From assembly GCF_001592125.1 (NCBI RefSeq), contig NZ_BCWI01000006.1, positions 62,001-126,000 of the forward strand: 64,000 nucleotides of DNA, in the 5' to 3' direction. Every line of letters starts with the position of its first letter. The stretch's first letter is position 1. Below the pieces are notes generated by a model, which was given only the letters and a program-made list of their open reading frames with translations, had not been told where the DNA came from and ran no database searches. Origin of the DNA: Microbacterium hominis NBRC 15708. GTDB lineage: Bacteria > Actinomycetota > Actinomycetes > Actinomycetales > Microbacteriaceae. Positions 27,231 to 35,608 of this stretch are shown here, piece by piece. Made by a program: the position numbers and the translations under genes.

Positions 27231-27908
27231 CTACGAAGACGCCGCCGCCTCCGGCGCCTGCTCGGGCGGTGCCCACAGATCGGTCCAGACGACCCCGAGC
27301 CGCGCGCAGAGCCGGCGGACGGTCGACAGCGACATCCCGACGACCGTGGAGGGGTCGCCCTCGACCCGGTCGATGAACGGACCGCCGAGGCTGTCGACGG
27401 TGAACGCCCCCGCCACCTGCAACGGCTCGCCGGTCGCGACGTAGGCGGCGATCTCGGCGTCGGAGACGTCGGCGACGAAACCCACCGACGCCGCGGCGAC
27501 GGCGTGCTCCTCGCGCGGCGGCATCCCCGGGGCCACCCGGATGACGCTGTGCCCCGAGTGCAGGATGCCGGTGCGTCCTCTCATCTGCTCCCACCGTGCG
27601 ACCGCGACCTCCGGCCGCAGCGGCTTGCCGAGCACCTGGCCGTCGATCTCGAACATCGAATCGCCCCCGACGATGAGTCCGTCGAAGTCGGGATCGTCGC
27701 GCACGAGCGCGGCCGCGACGTCGGCCGCCTTGCGCCGGGCCAGCAGCAGCACGTGCTCGTCCGGCGGCAGCACCCGGTGCTCGCTCGCCTCGACCGCGGC
27801 GATGACGGCCTCCTCGTCCACCTGCGGGGCGCGCAGGATCGGTTCGATCCCCGCCTGCCGCATGAGCATCAGGCGGGCGGGCGAGGTGGAGGCCAGGCAG
27901 ACGCGCAT
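27231..27908 (-). CDS. maf: Maf family nucleoside triphosphate pyrophosphatase
   Basis: 225 residues. Starts with the family motif LASTSPAR; the catalytic region GGDSMFEIDG and GKP follow, with the TG..HSGHSV and FIDRVEGDPSTVVG motifs later. Maf proteins hydrolyse non-canonical or selected NTPs to monophosphates and can affect septum formation. A TACCCT box lies 7 bases before the ATG. In mycobacteria maf lies next to accE/accD; here other genes intervene. Confidence 0.94.
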   Translation of the reverse strand: MRVCLASTSPARLMLMRQAGIEPILRAPQVDEEAVIAAVEASEHRVLPPDEHVLLLARRKAADVAAALVRDDPDFDGLIVGGDSMFEIDGQVLGKPLRPEVAVARWEQMRGRTGILHSGHSVIRVAPGMPPREEHAVAAASVGFVADVSDAEIAAYVATGEPLQVAGAFTVDSLGGPFIDRVEGDPSTVVGMSLSTVRRLCARLGVVWTDLWAPPEQAPEAAASS

Positions 27909-27915
27909 GCCGTCA

Positions 27916-27921
27916 AGGGTA
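27916..27921 (-). promoter_or_regulatory. -10 box, leaderless-type promoter of maf
   Basis: TACCCT on the minus strand, 7 bases before ATG 27908. Confidence 0.55.
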
Positions 27922-27992
27922 CGGTCCCCGCCGCGGCACCCGCCCCCCGCCGGCCCCGGCCCCGCCCCGCCGGCGCCCGCCCGGCCCCGCTC

Positions 27993-28077
27993 GTGACGAA
28001 CGTCGGAGTTTCCACTGCGCGCGAGCCGGACGCGCGGCCGATCGCCGGAGGACGGACAAGAATCCGACGATCATCAC
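27993..28077. repeat. 85-bp imperfect palindrome, family C, copy 1
   Basis: Left arm GTGACGAACGTCGGA (27993-28007) and right arm TCCGACGATCATCAC (28063-28077) are complementary at 13 of 15 positions. The left arm is identical to that of a second element at 37448-37533. It lies between the divergent maf and RNA methyltransferase genes. The rest of this 211-bp intergenic stretch (27922-27992) is C/G-rich without a visible gene. Confidence 0.7.
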
Positions 28078-28119
28078 CGGCGGTCGGCGCGCGCTCGGCC
28101 GACGTGACAGCATCGGAGG

Positions 28120-29463
28120 ATGGACTCCGGCGACCTCATCGACCTCGACATCACCGACGTGGCGCACGGCGGTGTGTTCGTCGCCCGCCACGAGGGACGC
28201 GTCGTGTTCGTCGCCGACGCCATCCCGGGCGAACGGGTGCGCGCCCGTCTCACCGACACCGCGAAGTCGTCGTTCTGGCGCGCGGCCACGGTCGAGGTGC
28301 TCGACGCCTCGCCCGATCGGCGCGCCCACGTCTGGGCGGCGGCCGACCTGGACGTCGACCCCGACCTGCGCCCCGGCGGTGCCGACTTCGGCCACATCAC
28401 CCTCGAGCGCCAGCGCGCGTTGAAGCAGCAGGTGCTCCGCGACGCCCTCGAGCGCTTCGGCGGGCTGACCGGTCCCGAGGTGGCCGTCTCGGGCGCGGCG
28501 GCGCTGCACGGTGCGGACGGCGAGGTGCTCGCCGCGGAGTCGGAGGATGCGACCGGCTGGCGCACCCGGGTCAGCCTCCACGTCGACGCGGACGGACGCG
28601 TCGGACCCTACGCGGCGCGCAGCCACCGCGTCGTGCCGGTCGACGACCTGCCGCTGGCGACGGCGGAGATCGCGCGCGCCGCGCGGGAGCTGACCGCCCA
28701 GCCCGGTCGGGTGGACCTCGTCCAGCCCGCCGACGGGCGGGTGCGGATCGTGCCGCGTCCCGAAGCGGAACGCGCCGGACGCGGGAGGGGTCGCGGCCGC
28801 AACCGCGCCGGAGCGTCTGCCTCCGCGGGCCCCGGCCGGGCGGATGCCGCCGCCGAGGTGGTCTGGGAGGAGGCGGCCGGACGGCGCTTCCGCGTCGACG
28901 CGGGCGGATTCTGGCAGGTGCACCGCCTCGCGGCGCACACCCTGACCGCCGTCGTGGCCGAGGCGCTGCGAGAGCTGGGCGGCATCGACGACACCGCCCA
29001 GCATCTGGACCTCTACGGCGGCGTCGGGCTCTTCGCCGCCACCCTCGGCGAGCTCGGCGGCGCCGCCACCCGGGTGACCTCGGTGGAATCCGATCCGCGC
29101 GCGACCGAGCACGCCGGCGAGAACCTCGCCGACTGGGTCGGTGCGCGCGCCGAGACGGCGCGGACCGACCGCTTCCTCGCCCGGCTGAACGCCGACGCCG
29201 GCGCCGCCGAGCGCGCGCGGCTGAGCCGCGGCGTCATCCTCCTCGACCCGCCGCGGGCGGGAGCGGGCCGCGCGGTCGTCGACGGCATCGCGGCGTTGGC
29301 CCCGGCATCCGTCGTGTACGTCGCCTGCGATCCGGTCGCCCTCGCGCGCGACCTCGGCAGCTTCCGTGAGCACGGCTACGAGCCGCGTCGCATCGAGGCG
29401 CGCGACCTGTTCCCGCACTCGCATCACGTCGAAGCGGTGGCGGTCCTGCAACGCGCCGAGTGA
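28120..29463 (+). CDS. TRAM-domain class I RNA 5-methyluridine methyltransferase-like protein
   Basis: 447 residues. Residues 1-60 form a TRAM RNA-binding domain (DITDVAHGGVFVARHEGRVVFV...). The C-terminal half is a SAM-dependent methyltransferase of the TrmA/RlmD class: DLYGGVGLFAATL for SAM binding, LLDPPRAGAG and the nucleophile-bearing VYVACDPVALARDL near residue 405. The cysteine cluster that holds an iron-sulphur centre in RlmD is missing between residues 68 and 88. Target (rRNA or tRNA uridine) unknown. The Arg/Gly-rich insert at 220-238 is unusual. GGAGG abuts the ATG. Confidence 0.87.
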   Translation: MDSGDLIDLDITDVAHGGVFVARHEGRVVFVADAIPGERVRARLTDTAKSSFWRAATVEVLDASPDRRAHVWAAADLDVDPDLRPGGADFGHITLERQRALKQQVLRDALERFGGLTGPEVAVSGAAALHGADGEVLAAESEDATGWRTRVSLHVDADGRVGPYAARSHRVVPVDDLPLATAEIARAARELTAQPGRVDLVQPADGRVRIVPRPEAERAGRGRGRGRNRAGASASAGPGRADAAAEVVWEEAAGRRFRVDAGGFWQVHRLAAHTLTAVVAEALRELGGIDDTAQHLDLYGGVGLFAATLGELGGAATRVTSVESDPRATEHAGENLADWVGARAETARTDRFLARLNADAGAAERARLSRGVILLDPPRAGAGRAVVDGIAALAPASVVYVACDPVALARDLGSFREHGYEPRRIEARDLFPHSHHVEAVAVLQRAE

Positions 29464-29520
29464 GCCGACGGCGCCGCGGAACTCACCCGTTCGGCGGATG
29501 TCGGCGCCACGCGTCATGGT

Positions 29521-29526
29521 TAGGCT
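29521..29526 (+). promoter_or_regulatory. -10 box, leaderless-type promoter of the response-regulator operon
   Basis: TAGGCT, 6 bases before ATG 29533. Confidence 0.6.
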
Positions 29527-29532
29527 GACCCC

Positions 29533-30201
29533 ATGACGCGTGTGGCTCTCATCGACGACCACGAGTCCGTGCGGCTCGGGCTCGAGGCCGCGTGTGCACG
29601 CGCCGTGACCAAGGACGTCGTGTTCTCCGGCAGCAGTGTGCGCGCCTACCTGGAATGGCGGCAGCGATCCGGAGCGGCCCCCGCCGACATCGTCGTGCTG
29701 GATCTGACCCTGGGTGACGGGACGACCGTCACGGAGAACGTCTCCAGCCTGGTCGCCGACGGATCGCCCGTGCTGATCCACAGCGTCGCCGACCGTCCCG
29801 GGGCCGTGCGCGAGGCGCTCGCCGCCGGCGCCGCCGGCGTCATCAGCAAGGCGTCCCGCATCGACGACGTCATCGCGGCGATCCGCACGGTGGCGCGCGG
29901 AGAGGCGCTCGACAACGTGGAGTGGGCGAGCGCGGTGGACGGCGACCGCGCGTTCGCCGACGCCCAGCTCTCCAAGCGCGAGCGCGACGTCCTGCGCCTG
30001 TACGCCGCCGGCCTTCCGCTGAAGGCGGTCGCCGACCGTCTCGGCATCGCCTACTCCACGGCCAAGGAGAACATCACCCGGGTGCGCGTGAAGTACGTCG
30101 AGGTCGGCCGTCCCGCACCCACGAAGGTCGATCTCCTGCGCCGAGCGATGGAAGACGGCCTCATGCCCGGCCACGCCGGAGCGGGCGCCGGTGGCGACTG
30201 A
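29533..30201 (+). CDS. NarL/LuxR-family response regulator
   Basis: 222 residues. Receiver domain with acidic pair D8/D9, phospho-acceptor D57 (VVLDLTLGDG) and a lysine near 105 (GVISKAS). Then a LuxR-type helix-turn-helix from about residue 145 (LSKRERDVLRLYAAGLPLKAVADRLGI), where the usual TVK is replaced by STAKENI. First gene of a three-gene operon; the partner kinase gene starts 11 bases before its stop. Confidence 0.92.
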   Translation: MTRVALIDDHESVRLGLEAACARAVTKDVVFSGSSVRAYLEWRQRSGAAPADIVVLDLTLGDGTTVTENVSSLVADGSPVLIHSVADRPGAVREALAAGAAGVISKASRIDDVIAAIRTVARGEALDNVEWASAVDGDRAFADAQLSKRERDVLRLYAAGLPLKAVADRLGIAYSTAKENITRVRVKYVEVGRPAPTKVDLLRRAMEDGLMPGHAGAGAGGD

Positions 30202-31447
30202 CGGGTCGTCACCGGCCGGTGTGCCGCCGATCGCCGTCGATCCGGCGGTGCGTCGCCCGCTCGGCGACATCGCGGCCGGCGCCGAGCGTTTCACGCAGGC
30301 GCGGGTCGAGCGGATCATCCGTGTCGTGGTGGCGCTGGGGTGCGCCGTGCTGGGGGCGCAGTCGTTCCTGAACGCCCTCGCCTCCCGTCAGGAGGCTCCG
30401 GCCGCCCATCTGCCGCTGCTGCTGGCCGTCTTCATCCCGCTCGGGGTGATGATCGCGGCGTGCGTCGCCGGAGTGGGGGTGCGCACCGCGGCGGGCGTCT
30501 TCGCGGTCGTGTTCCCGGTCGCGCTGCTGTGCTGGCCGCTGGTGACGCAGGGCCGTGCCGAGGAGGCGGCGGGTGCGCCGTGGATCTGGTACCTCCTGAA
30601 CGTCGCGACCTCCGCCGCCGTCCTCGCCTTCCGGCTGCCGGTTCAGATCGCGTGGGCGGCCCTCGTGCCGCTGCTCTATGCGATCGCGCGCGTGACGCAG
30701 CTGGGCGCCGACGCCGCCCAGACCGTCGACGTCGTGCGCGACGCCGTCTTCGCTGCCATCCTGGCCGCCGTCGTGATCACGCTCGGCTGGCTGCTGCGCA
30801 GCGTGGCCGTGGGGATCGACGGCGCCCGCAGCGACGCGGTCGCCTCCTACGCCGAGGCCGCCGCGGCCAACGCGGCCGAGACCGAACGGGTGGCCGTCGC
30901 CGCCCTCATGCACGACAGCGTGCTGGCCGCCCTCATCGCCGCCGAGCGCGCCGGCACACCGCGCGAAGAGGCGCTGGCCGCCGCGATGGCGCGCGAGGCG
31001 CTGACCCGCCTCGCCAACACCGACCAGGACTCCGGCGAGGGTCCCGACGAGCCCGTCGCGGCCGCCGCGGTTGCGGCGACCCTCCGCGCCGTGGTCGCCG
31101 AGCTCGACGGGGCCGCCCCGGTCGCGGGGGAGGTCGCCGCCGACGCCCCGGTGCTGCCGGGGCGGGTGGCCCGGGCGCTCGTGCTCGCGGCGACGCAGGC
31201 GGTGAGCAACGCGATCGACCACGCCCACGGGCGCGGGCTGCAGGTGTCGCTGCGCGCGGATGCCGCTCGTGTGCGAGTGCAGATCGTCGATCGCGGACCG
31301 GGCTTCGATCCGGCCGCCATCCCCGACGACCGCCTCGGCATCCGCGGATCGATCGTCGCGCGGATGGCCGCCGTCGGCGGCCGGGCCCGCGTGCGGACCA
31401 CCGCCGCCGGAACCGTCGTCACCCTCGACTGGGAGTACCCGCGATGA
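30191..31447 (+). CDS. Sensor histidine kinase, NarX/DesK class
   Basis: 418 residues from GTG 30191. Five or six membrane helices fill residues 42-205 with no large outside domain, so the signal is likely sensed in or at the membrane. Dimerisation/phosphorylation helix with H241 in ALMHDSVLAAL (HisKA_3 class). ATPase domain: N-box QAVSNAIDHA near 340, G-box DRGPGFDPAAIPDDRLGIRG near 375. Overlaps the regulator gene by 11 bases and the next gene by 4 (ATGA). Confidence 0.9.
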   Translation: MATDGSSPAGVPPIAVDPAVRRPLGDIAAGAERFTQARVERIIRVVVALGCAVLGAQSFLNALASRQEAPAAHLPLLLAVFIPLGVMIAACVAGVGVRTAAGVFAVVFPVALLCWPLVTQGRAEEAAGAPWIWYLLNVATSAAVLAFRLPVQIAWAALVPLLYAIARVTQLGADAAQTVDVVRDAVFAAILAAVVITLGWLLRSVAVGIDGARSDAVASYAEAAAANAAETERVAVAALMHDSVLAALIAAERAGTPREEALAAAMAREALTRLANTDQDSGEGPDEPVAAAAVAATLRAVVAELDGAAPVAGEVAADAPVLPGRVARALVLAATQAVSNAIDHAHGRGLQVSLRADAARVRVQIVDRGPGFDPAAIPDDRLGIRGSIVARMAAVGGRARVRTTAAGTVVTLDWEYPR

Positions 31448-32481
31448 ACCTGCGGGTGCGCGCCACGCTCTCGGTGCTCGCGATCGCCTTCACCTCCTAC
31501 CTCGCCGCGGGCGCCGTGCTGTGGTCGAGCCCGCCGCCGCACGTCGCGGTGCAGCTGGTCGCCGTGGCGCTCTACCTCGCGACCACCTGGGTGTGCGTCT
31601 TCTGGAACTCCGGATCCAAGCCGTCGCGACGAGACCCGATCACCGGCGACCTCGGACACCGCTCGGTGCTGCCGGCATGGGCCGCGGTGCTGGCGCTGGC
31701 GACGGCGGTGCTCGTGCCGAACGCGAGCTGGGTCGCCGTGGGGACGGAGGCGCGACGCACCGACATCGGCACCTGGAGCGTGGGGGCGGTCGGGGCGCTG
31801 CTGGCCATCGTCATGGTGCGCCGACGTCCGTGGGTCGCGTGGGTCGGCGTGCTCCTTCTGGCCGCGGAGGCGACCCTGTGGATCGGGCCGGTCGACGCGC
31901 TGGCGCTCGGCGTCGTGGGCGCCGTGCTGTGGGTGGGGGTGGCGCAGCTGCTGACCTGGCTCGTCGACCGCGCGGCATCCGACACGGCGGAACTGACCGC
32001 ATTGCAGCGCGCGGCGTCCGAATGGCTCGCGGCTCAGGAGGGGACGCGGCGCGAGCGGCGCACACAGGTGCAGCGCGCGCTCGCGCTGGCGGGGCCCGTG
32101 CTCACCCGGACGATCGAGACCCGGGGGCGCCTGACGGAGGGCGAGCGACGAGCGGCCCGTATCGCGGAGGAGGCGCTGCGCGACGAGCTTCGCGGATCGG
32201 CGCTGCTGGACGAGGCCGTCCGCGCCGCCCTGTCCGCCGCCCGGGAGCGCGGAACCATCGTCTCGGTGCTGGACGAGGGCGGACTGGACGGGCTGTCGCC
32301 CGCCGAGCGCGCGGTGATCCGTGCACGCCTGGCGGAGGTGCTGGCCGATGCCGACTCGGAACGCGTCTACGTGCGCGCGGCCGCGCACGAGGAGATCGCC
32401 GTCACCGTCGTGGGGCGGACCCCGTCCGACGACGGTGAGGACCAGGTGGACCTCTGGAGCGAGATCCCGCGCCGCGGGTGA
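31444..32481 (+). CDS. Membrane protein of unknown function, third member of the two-component operon
   Basis: 345 residues. Five membrane helices within residues 5-175, then a soluble, Arg/Glu-rich, helical part and a small end domain. The soluble half has the general size and helix content of a histidine-kinase core (ETRGRLTEGERRAARIAEEALRDE, later IVSVLDEGG) but no recognisable phosphorylatable His box, N-box or G-box. It may be a degenerate kinase acting as co-sensor. Start ATG 31444 overlaps the kinase stop, so the three proteins are made together. Confidence 0.75.
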   Translation: MNLRVRATLSVLAIAFTSYLAAGAVLWSSPPPHVAVQLVAVALYLATTWVCVFWNSGSKPSRRDPITGDLGHRSVLPAWAAVLALATAVLVPNASWVAVGTEARRTDIGTWSVGAVGALLAIVMVRRRPWVAWVGVLLLAAEATLWIGPVDALALGVVGAVLWVGVAQLLTWLVDRAASDTAELTALQRAASEWLAAQEGTRRERRTQVQRALALAGPVLTRTIETRGRLTEGERRAARIAEEALRDELRGSALLDEAVRAALSAARERGTIVSVLDEGGLDGLSPAERAVIRARLAEVLADADSERVYVRAAAHEEIAVTVVGRTPSDDGEDQVDLWSEIPRRG

Positions 32482-32486
32482 GGCCG

Positions 32487-32538
32487 GCGGCCCGAGACAG
32501 CGGCCCGAGGGAGCGGCCCGAGACAGCGGCTCGAGAGA
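32487..32538 (+). repeat. Four tandem 13-bp units
   Basis: GCGGCCCGAGACA, GCGGCCCGAGGGA, GCGGCCCGAGACA, GCGGCTCGAGAGA in direct succession, beginning 5 bases after the stop of the membrane protein gene. Units 1 and 3 are identical. Confidence 0.85.
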
Positions 32539-32545
32539 AAGAGGA

Positions 32546-32578
32546 GGCGAGGGGCGGCGAAGCCGCCCGCCCCTCGCC
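32546..32578. terminator. Hairpin between convergent kinase operon and carboxylase epsilon gene
   Basis: GGCGAGGGGC pairs with GCCCCTCGCC over 10 bp, with an inner GGC-GAA-GCC. No T-run follows on either strand. Position between convergent genes fits a terminator working for the kinase operon. Confidence 0.55.
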
Positions 32579-32580
32579 AT

Positions 32581-32718
32581 GCGAGTGGTTACCCGAAAAC
32601 CGACTCGCGAAGGGCCGATCCGCTCATCAAGCGGAACCGACCGAACGCAGAAGCGTTCCAGCGATATCGATTCTTCCGGCTCCGAGAAGCTGTGTCTGTA
32701 GGTATTTTGGGGGACAAA
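32581..32718. other. Multi-hairpin, AT-richer intergenic patch, possible small RNA
   Basis: Three small stem-loops follow each other: 32581-32608 (GCGAGTGGTT with AACC-G-ACTCGC, one bulge), 32619-32635 (TCCGCT-CATCA-AGCGGA) and 32643-32658 (GAACGC-AGAA-GCGTTC). A fourth weaker pairing joins GCTGTGTCT near 32690 with AGACAGC near 32718. No convincing protein is encoded. It may be a structured 3' end of the epsilon-subunit mRNA or an independent RNA. Confidence 0.4.
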
Positions 32719-32727
32719 GACAGCGGG

Positions 32728-32982
32728 TCAGCCCGCGAAGCGTCCCCAGCCGATCTCGCGCCGCAGGGGCGCGCGCAGGTTCCGGGCCGAGAGCTCCCAG
32801 GCCGATCGCCGCGGGGTCTCGTCGGCGACGGCGTCGGCGGCCTCGCGCTCGTAGGCCTCGGTGACCACCGCGAGCACGGCGGCCAGCTCCTCCGGGGTGG
32901 GGTCGCCGCGGCGGACATCGATGCGCACGGCATCCGCACCGGCGGCGGCCGCGCTCGGCGGCGGCGTGGCGGACGCGGTCAT
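32728..32982 (-). CDS. accE: Acyl-CoA carboxylase epsilon subunit
   Basis: 84 residues, very small as in the family. The Ala/Pro-rich start is followed by [20 protein letters not shown] and a C-terminal [19 protein letters not shown] pattern, the conserved features of actinobacterial epsilon subunits that stabilise the AccA3-AccD complex. The ATG overlaps the beta-subunit stop by 4 bases (32979-32982). Confidence 0.9.
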   Translation of the reverse strand: MTASATPPPSAAAAGADAVRIDVRRGDPTPEELAAVLAVVTEAYEREAADAVADETPRRSAWELSARNLRAPLRREIGWGRFAG

Positions 32983-34622
32983 AGCGGGATGTTACCGTGC
33001 TTCTTCGCGGGCAGGCTGGCCCGCTTCCCGCGCAGCGACCGCAGTGCCTTGGCGACCGCGACGCGGGTCTGGGCGGGCTCGATGATGCCGTCGAGCTCGC
33101 CGCGCTCGGCGGCCAGGAACGGCGACGCGACGTTGTAGGTGTACTCGTTCGCGAGGCGCTGACGCACCGCCGCGACGTCTTCGCCGGCCTCCTCCGCCTT
33201 GCGGATCTCGCCGCGGTAGAGGATGTTGACGGCGCCCTGGCCGCCCATGACAGCGATCTCGGCGGTCGGCCAGGCGAGGTTGACGTCGGCGCCCAGCTGC
33301 TTGGAGCCCATCACGATGTAGGCGCCGCCGTAGGCCTTGCGCAGGATGACCGTGACGAGCGGGACAGTCGCCTCGGCGTACGCGTACAGCAGCTTGGCGC
33401 CGCGGCGGATGACGCCGGTCCACTCCTGGTCGGTGCCGGGCAGGTAGCCCGGGACGTCGACGAGGGTGAGGATCGGGATGGAGAACGCGTCGCAGAAGCG
33501 GACGAACCGGCTCGCCTTCTCGCCCGCCTCGATGTTCAGGGTGCCGGCCATCTGCGACGGCTGGTTGGCGATGATGCCGACGGTGCGGCCCTCGACACGG
33601 CCGAGGCCGATGACGATGTTCGGCGCGAACAGCGGCTGCACCTCGAGGAAGTCCCCAGCATCCACGATGTGGGAGATCACCTGGTGGATGTCGTACGGCT
33701 GGTTGGGGGAGTCGGGCACGACCGTGTTGAGCGTCCGGTCGGCGTCGGTGGTCTCCCACTCGAACTCGTTCTCGTAGACGGGGATCTCGGCCATGTTGTT
33801 GTCGGGCAGGAAGCCGACCATCGAGCGGACGTAGTCGATCGCGTCGTCCTCGTCCTCGGCCAGGTAGTGCGCCACGCCGGAGCGGGTGTTGTGCGTGTAG
33901 GCGCCGCCGAGCTCCTCCATGCCGACGTCCTCGCCGGTGACCGTCTTGATCACGTCGGGACCCGTCACGAACATCTGGCTGGTCTTGTCGACCATGACGA
34001 CGAAGTCGGTGAGCGCGGGAGAGTACACCGCGCCGCCGGCCGCCGGGCCCATGATGATCGAGATCTGCGGGATGACGCCGGAGGCCGCCGTGTTCAGGCG
34101 GAAGATCTCGCCGTACTTGCCGAGGGCGACCACGCCCTCCTGGATGCGGGCGCCGCCGGAGTCGAGGATGCCGATGATGGGCATGCCGCCGCGCAGCGCG
34201 AACTCCATGATCTTGATGATCTTGTCGCCGGCCACCTCGCCGAGCGACCCGCCGAAGGTCGTGAAGTCCTGCGCGTAGACGGCGACCGTGCGGCCGTGGA
34301 TCGTGCCGACGCCGGTCACCACCGAGTCGCCGTACGGGCGGGAGCGGTCCATGCCGAAGGCCGTCGTGCGGTGACGCACGTACTCGTCGAACTCGACGAA
34401 GGTCCCGGGGTCCACGAGCATCTCGATGCGCTCGCGCGCCGTGAGCTTGCCCTTCGCGTGCTGCTTGTCGCGCGCGGTGGCCTCGGCATCCACGACGGCC
34501 GCCTGGTAGCGGGCGCGGAGGTCGGCGATCTTGCCGGCCGTCGTCGACAGGTCGGGCTGCGCGGAGTGGTCTGGCTGCACGGTTTCGTCTGGCTGCACGG
34601 TTTCGTCTGGCTGCTCTGGCAC
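32979..34622 (-). CDS. accD5: Acyl-CoA carboxylase beta subunit (carboxyltransferase)
   Basis: 547 residues from GTG 34622, preferred because TAGGGT lies 7 bases upstream; a GTG 9 bases earlier falls inside that box. Two crotonase-fold halves: the N-terminal half has [30 protein letters not shown] and the GGARIQEG oxyanion loop; the C-terminal half has [13 protein letters not shown] and [13 protein letters not shown]. Transfers the carboxyl group from biotin to acetyl/propionyl-CoA. The N-terminus contains the duplicated hexapeptide QPDETV, from an 18-bp tandem repeat. Divergent from birA, whose product biotinylates the alpha subunit. The symbol is by orthology to the mycobacterial locus. Confidence 0.94.
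   Translation of the reverse strand: MPEQPDETVQPDETVQPDHSAQPDLSTTAGKIADLRARYQAAVVDAEATARDKQHAKGKLTARERIEMLVDPGTFVEFDEYVRHRTTAFGMDRSRPYGDSVVTGVGTIHGRTVAVYAQDFTTFGGSLGEVAGDKIIKIMEFALRGGMPIIGILDSGGARIQEGVVALGKYGEIFRLNTAASGVIPQISIIMGPAAGGAVYSPALTDFVVMVDKTSQMFVTGPDVIKTVTGEDVGMEELGGAYTHNTRSGVAHYLAEDEDDAIDYVRSMVGFLPDNNMAEIPVYENEFEWETTDADRTLNTVVPDSPNQPYDIHQVISHIVDAGDFLEVQPLFAPNIVIGLGRVEGRTVGIIANQPSQMAGTLNIEAGEKASRFVRFCDAFSIPILTLVDVPGYLPGTDQEWTGVIRRGAKLLYAYAEATVPLVTVILRKAYGGAYIVMGSKQLGADVNLAWPTAEIAVMGGQGAVNILYRGEIRKAEEAGEDVAAVRQRLANEYTYNVASPFLAAERGELDGIIEPAQTRVAVAKALRSLRGKRASLPAKKHGNIPL
34570..34614. repeat. 18-bp tandem repeat in the start of the carboxylase beta gene
   Basis: TCTGGCTGCACGGTTTCG occurs twice (34570-34587, 34588-34605), followed by its first half (34606-34614). 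In frame it encodes QPDETV twice; gain or loss of units would only lengthen or shorten the unstructured N-terminus. Confidence 0.9.
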
Positions 34623-34629
34623 GCCTCCC

Positions 34630-34635
34630 ACCCTA
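34630..34635 (-). promoter_or_regulatory. -10 box, leaderless-type promoter of the carboxylase beta gene
   Basis: TAGGGT on the minus strand, 7 bases before GTG 34622. Confidence 0.55.
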
Positions 34636-34738
34636 GCGACCGCCCCCGTGCGTCGGTTGGGGGACGCTCACAACGAGACGGCGATTCGATTGTGGGATGC
34701 CGCGGAACGACGCGCCGTCCGGCCTCGCGGGTGCGGCG

Positions 34739-34744
34739 TAGGGT
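34739..34744 (+). promoter_or_regulatory. -10 box, leaderless-type promoter of birA
   Basis: TAGGGT, 6 bases before ATG 34751. The two -10 boxes of birA and the carboxylase gene share a region of about 100 bp. Confidence 0.6.
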
Positions 34745-34750
34745 GACGCT

Positions 34751-35530
34751 ATGTCGATTCCCACCGAGGGCTATCCCCTGACGGCCGCTGTCTCGCCCCG
34801 CGTTCACGTCATCGACACCGTCGACTCCACCAACGCCAAGCTCGTCCGCGATGCCGAGGACGATCCGGACGGGCATCCGCACCTGTCGGTGCTGCTCACC
34901 CGCGACCAGCGCGCCGGCCGCGGCCGGCTCAGCCGCACCTGGGTGACGCCCCCCGGATCGGCCCTCGCGGTGTCGGTGCTGCTGCGCGTCGGCGCCGTCG
35001 CCGTGCACGACCGGGGCTGGATCCCGCTCGTCGCGGGCGCCGCGATGGTCGACGCGATCGCCGCCCAGCTGCCCGCCCACGACGTCGCGGTGAAGTGGCC
35101 GAACGACGTGCTCGTCGACGGCCGCAAGATCTGCGGCATCCTCGTCGAGGTCGTTCCCTCGGATCCGCACACGGTCGTCGTCGGCGCCGGTGTGAACACG
35201 ACGATGTCCGAGGCGGAGCTGCCCGTGCCCACGGCGACCTCGTTCGCCGCCCTGCGGGCCGTCGCCGACGAGGACCGGCTCGTCGCGGCGTTCCTCGACG
35301 CGCTCCGCGACCGCATCGCCCGCCTGGCCGTCGGTGGGGGTGCCGCGGTGGCCTCCGACGTCGTCGCGCGCTGCGGCACGCTCGGCACGCGGGTGACCGT
35401 CTCGCTGCCCGACGGCGGGGTCATCGAAGGCACGGCCGCGCGGCTGGACGCCGACGGTCGGCTCGTCGTCGCGACCGACGACGGCCCGGAGAGCGTCGTG
35501 GGCGCCGGTGACGTCGTGCACGTGCGCTGA
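34751..35530 (+). CDS. birA: Biotin-[acetyl-CoA-carboxylase] ligase
   Basis: 259 residues. Attaches biotin to the carrier lysine of the alpha subunit. Biotin-AMP site RDQRAGRGRLSRTW, catalytic KWPNDVLVDGRKICGILVE and a small C-terminal domain are present. There is no N-terminal DNA-binding domain, so it is the monofunctional class. Encoded divergently from the carboxylase beta gene, as in mycobacteria. Confidence 0.96.
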   Translation: MSIPTEGYPLTAAVSPRVHVIDTVDSTNAKLVRDAEDDPDGHPHLSVLLTRDQRAGRGRLSRTWVTPPGSALAVSVLLRVGAVAVHDRGWIPLVAGAAMVDAIAAQLPAHDVAVKWPNDVLVDGRKICGILVEVVPSDPHTVVVGAGVNTTMSEAELPVPTATSFAALRAVADEDRLVAAFLDALRDRIARLAVGGGAAVASDVVARCGTLGTRVTVSLPDGGVIEGTAARLDADGRLVVATDDGPESVVGAGDVVHVR

Positions 35531-35596
35531 TCGCGCCGGCGGCGGGCGAATCGCGGACCTCGGCCCGGTCACGCCCCGTTTCGGCGCGGTGACCGG

Positions 35597-35602
35597 CACA
35601 AT
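35597..35602 (+). promoter_or_regulatory. -10 box, leaderless-type promoter of the PH-domain gene
   Basis: CACAAT, 6 bases before GTG 35609. Confidence 0.5.
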
Positions 35603-35608
35603 GAGAGC

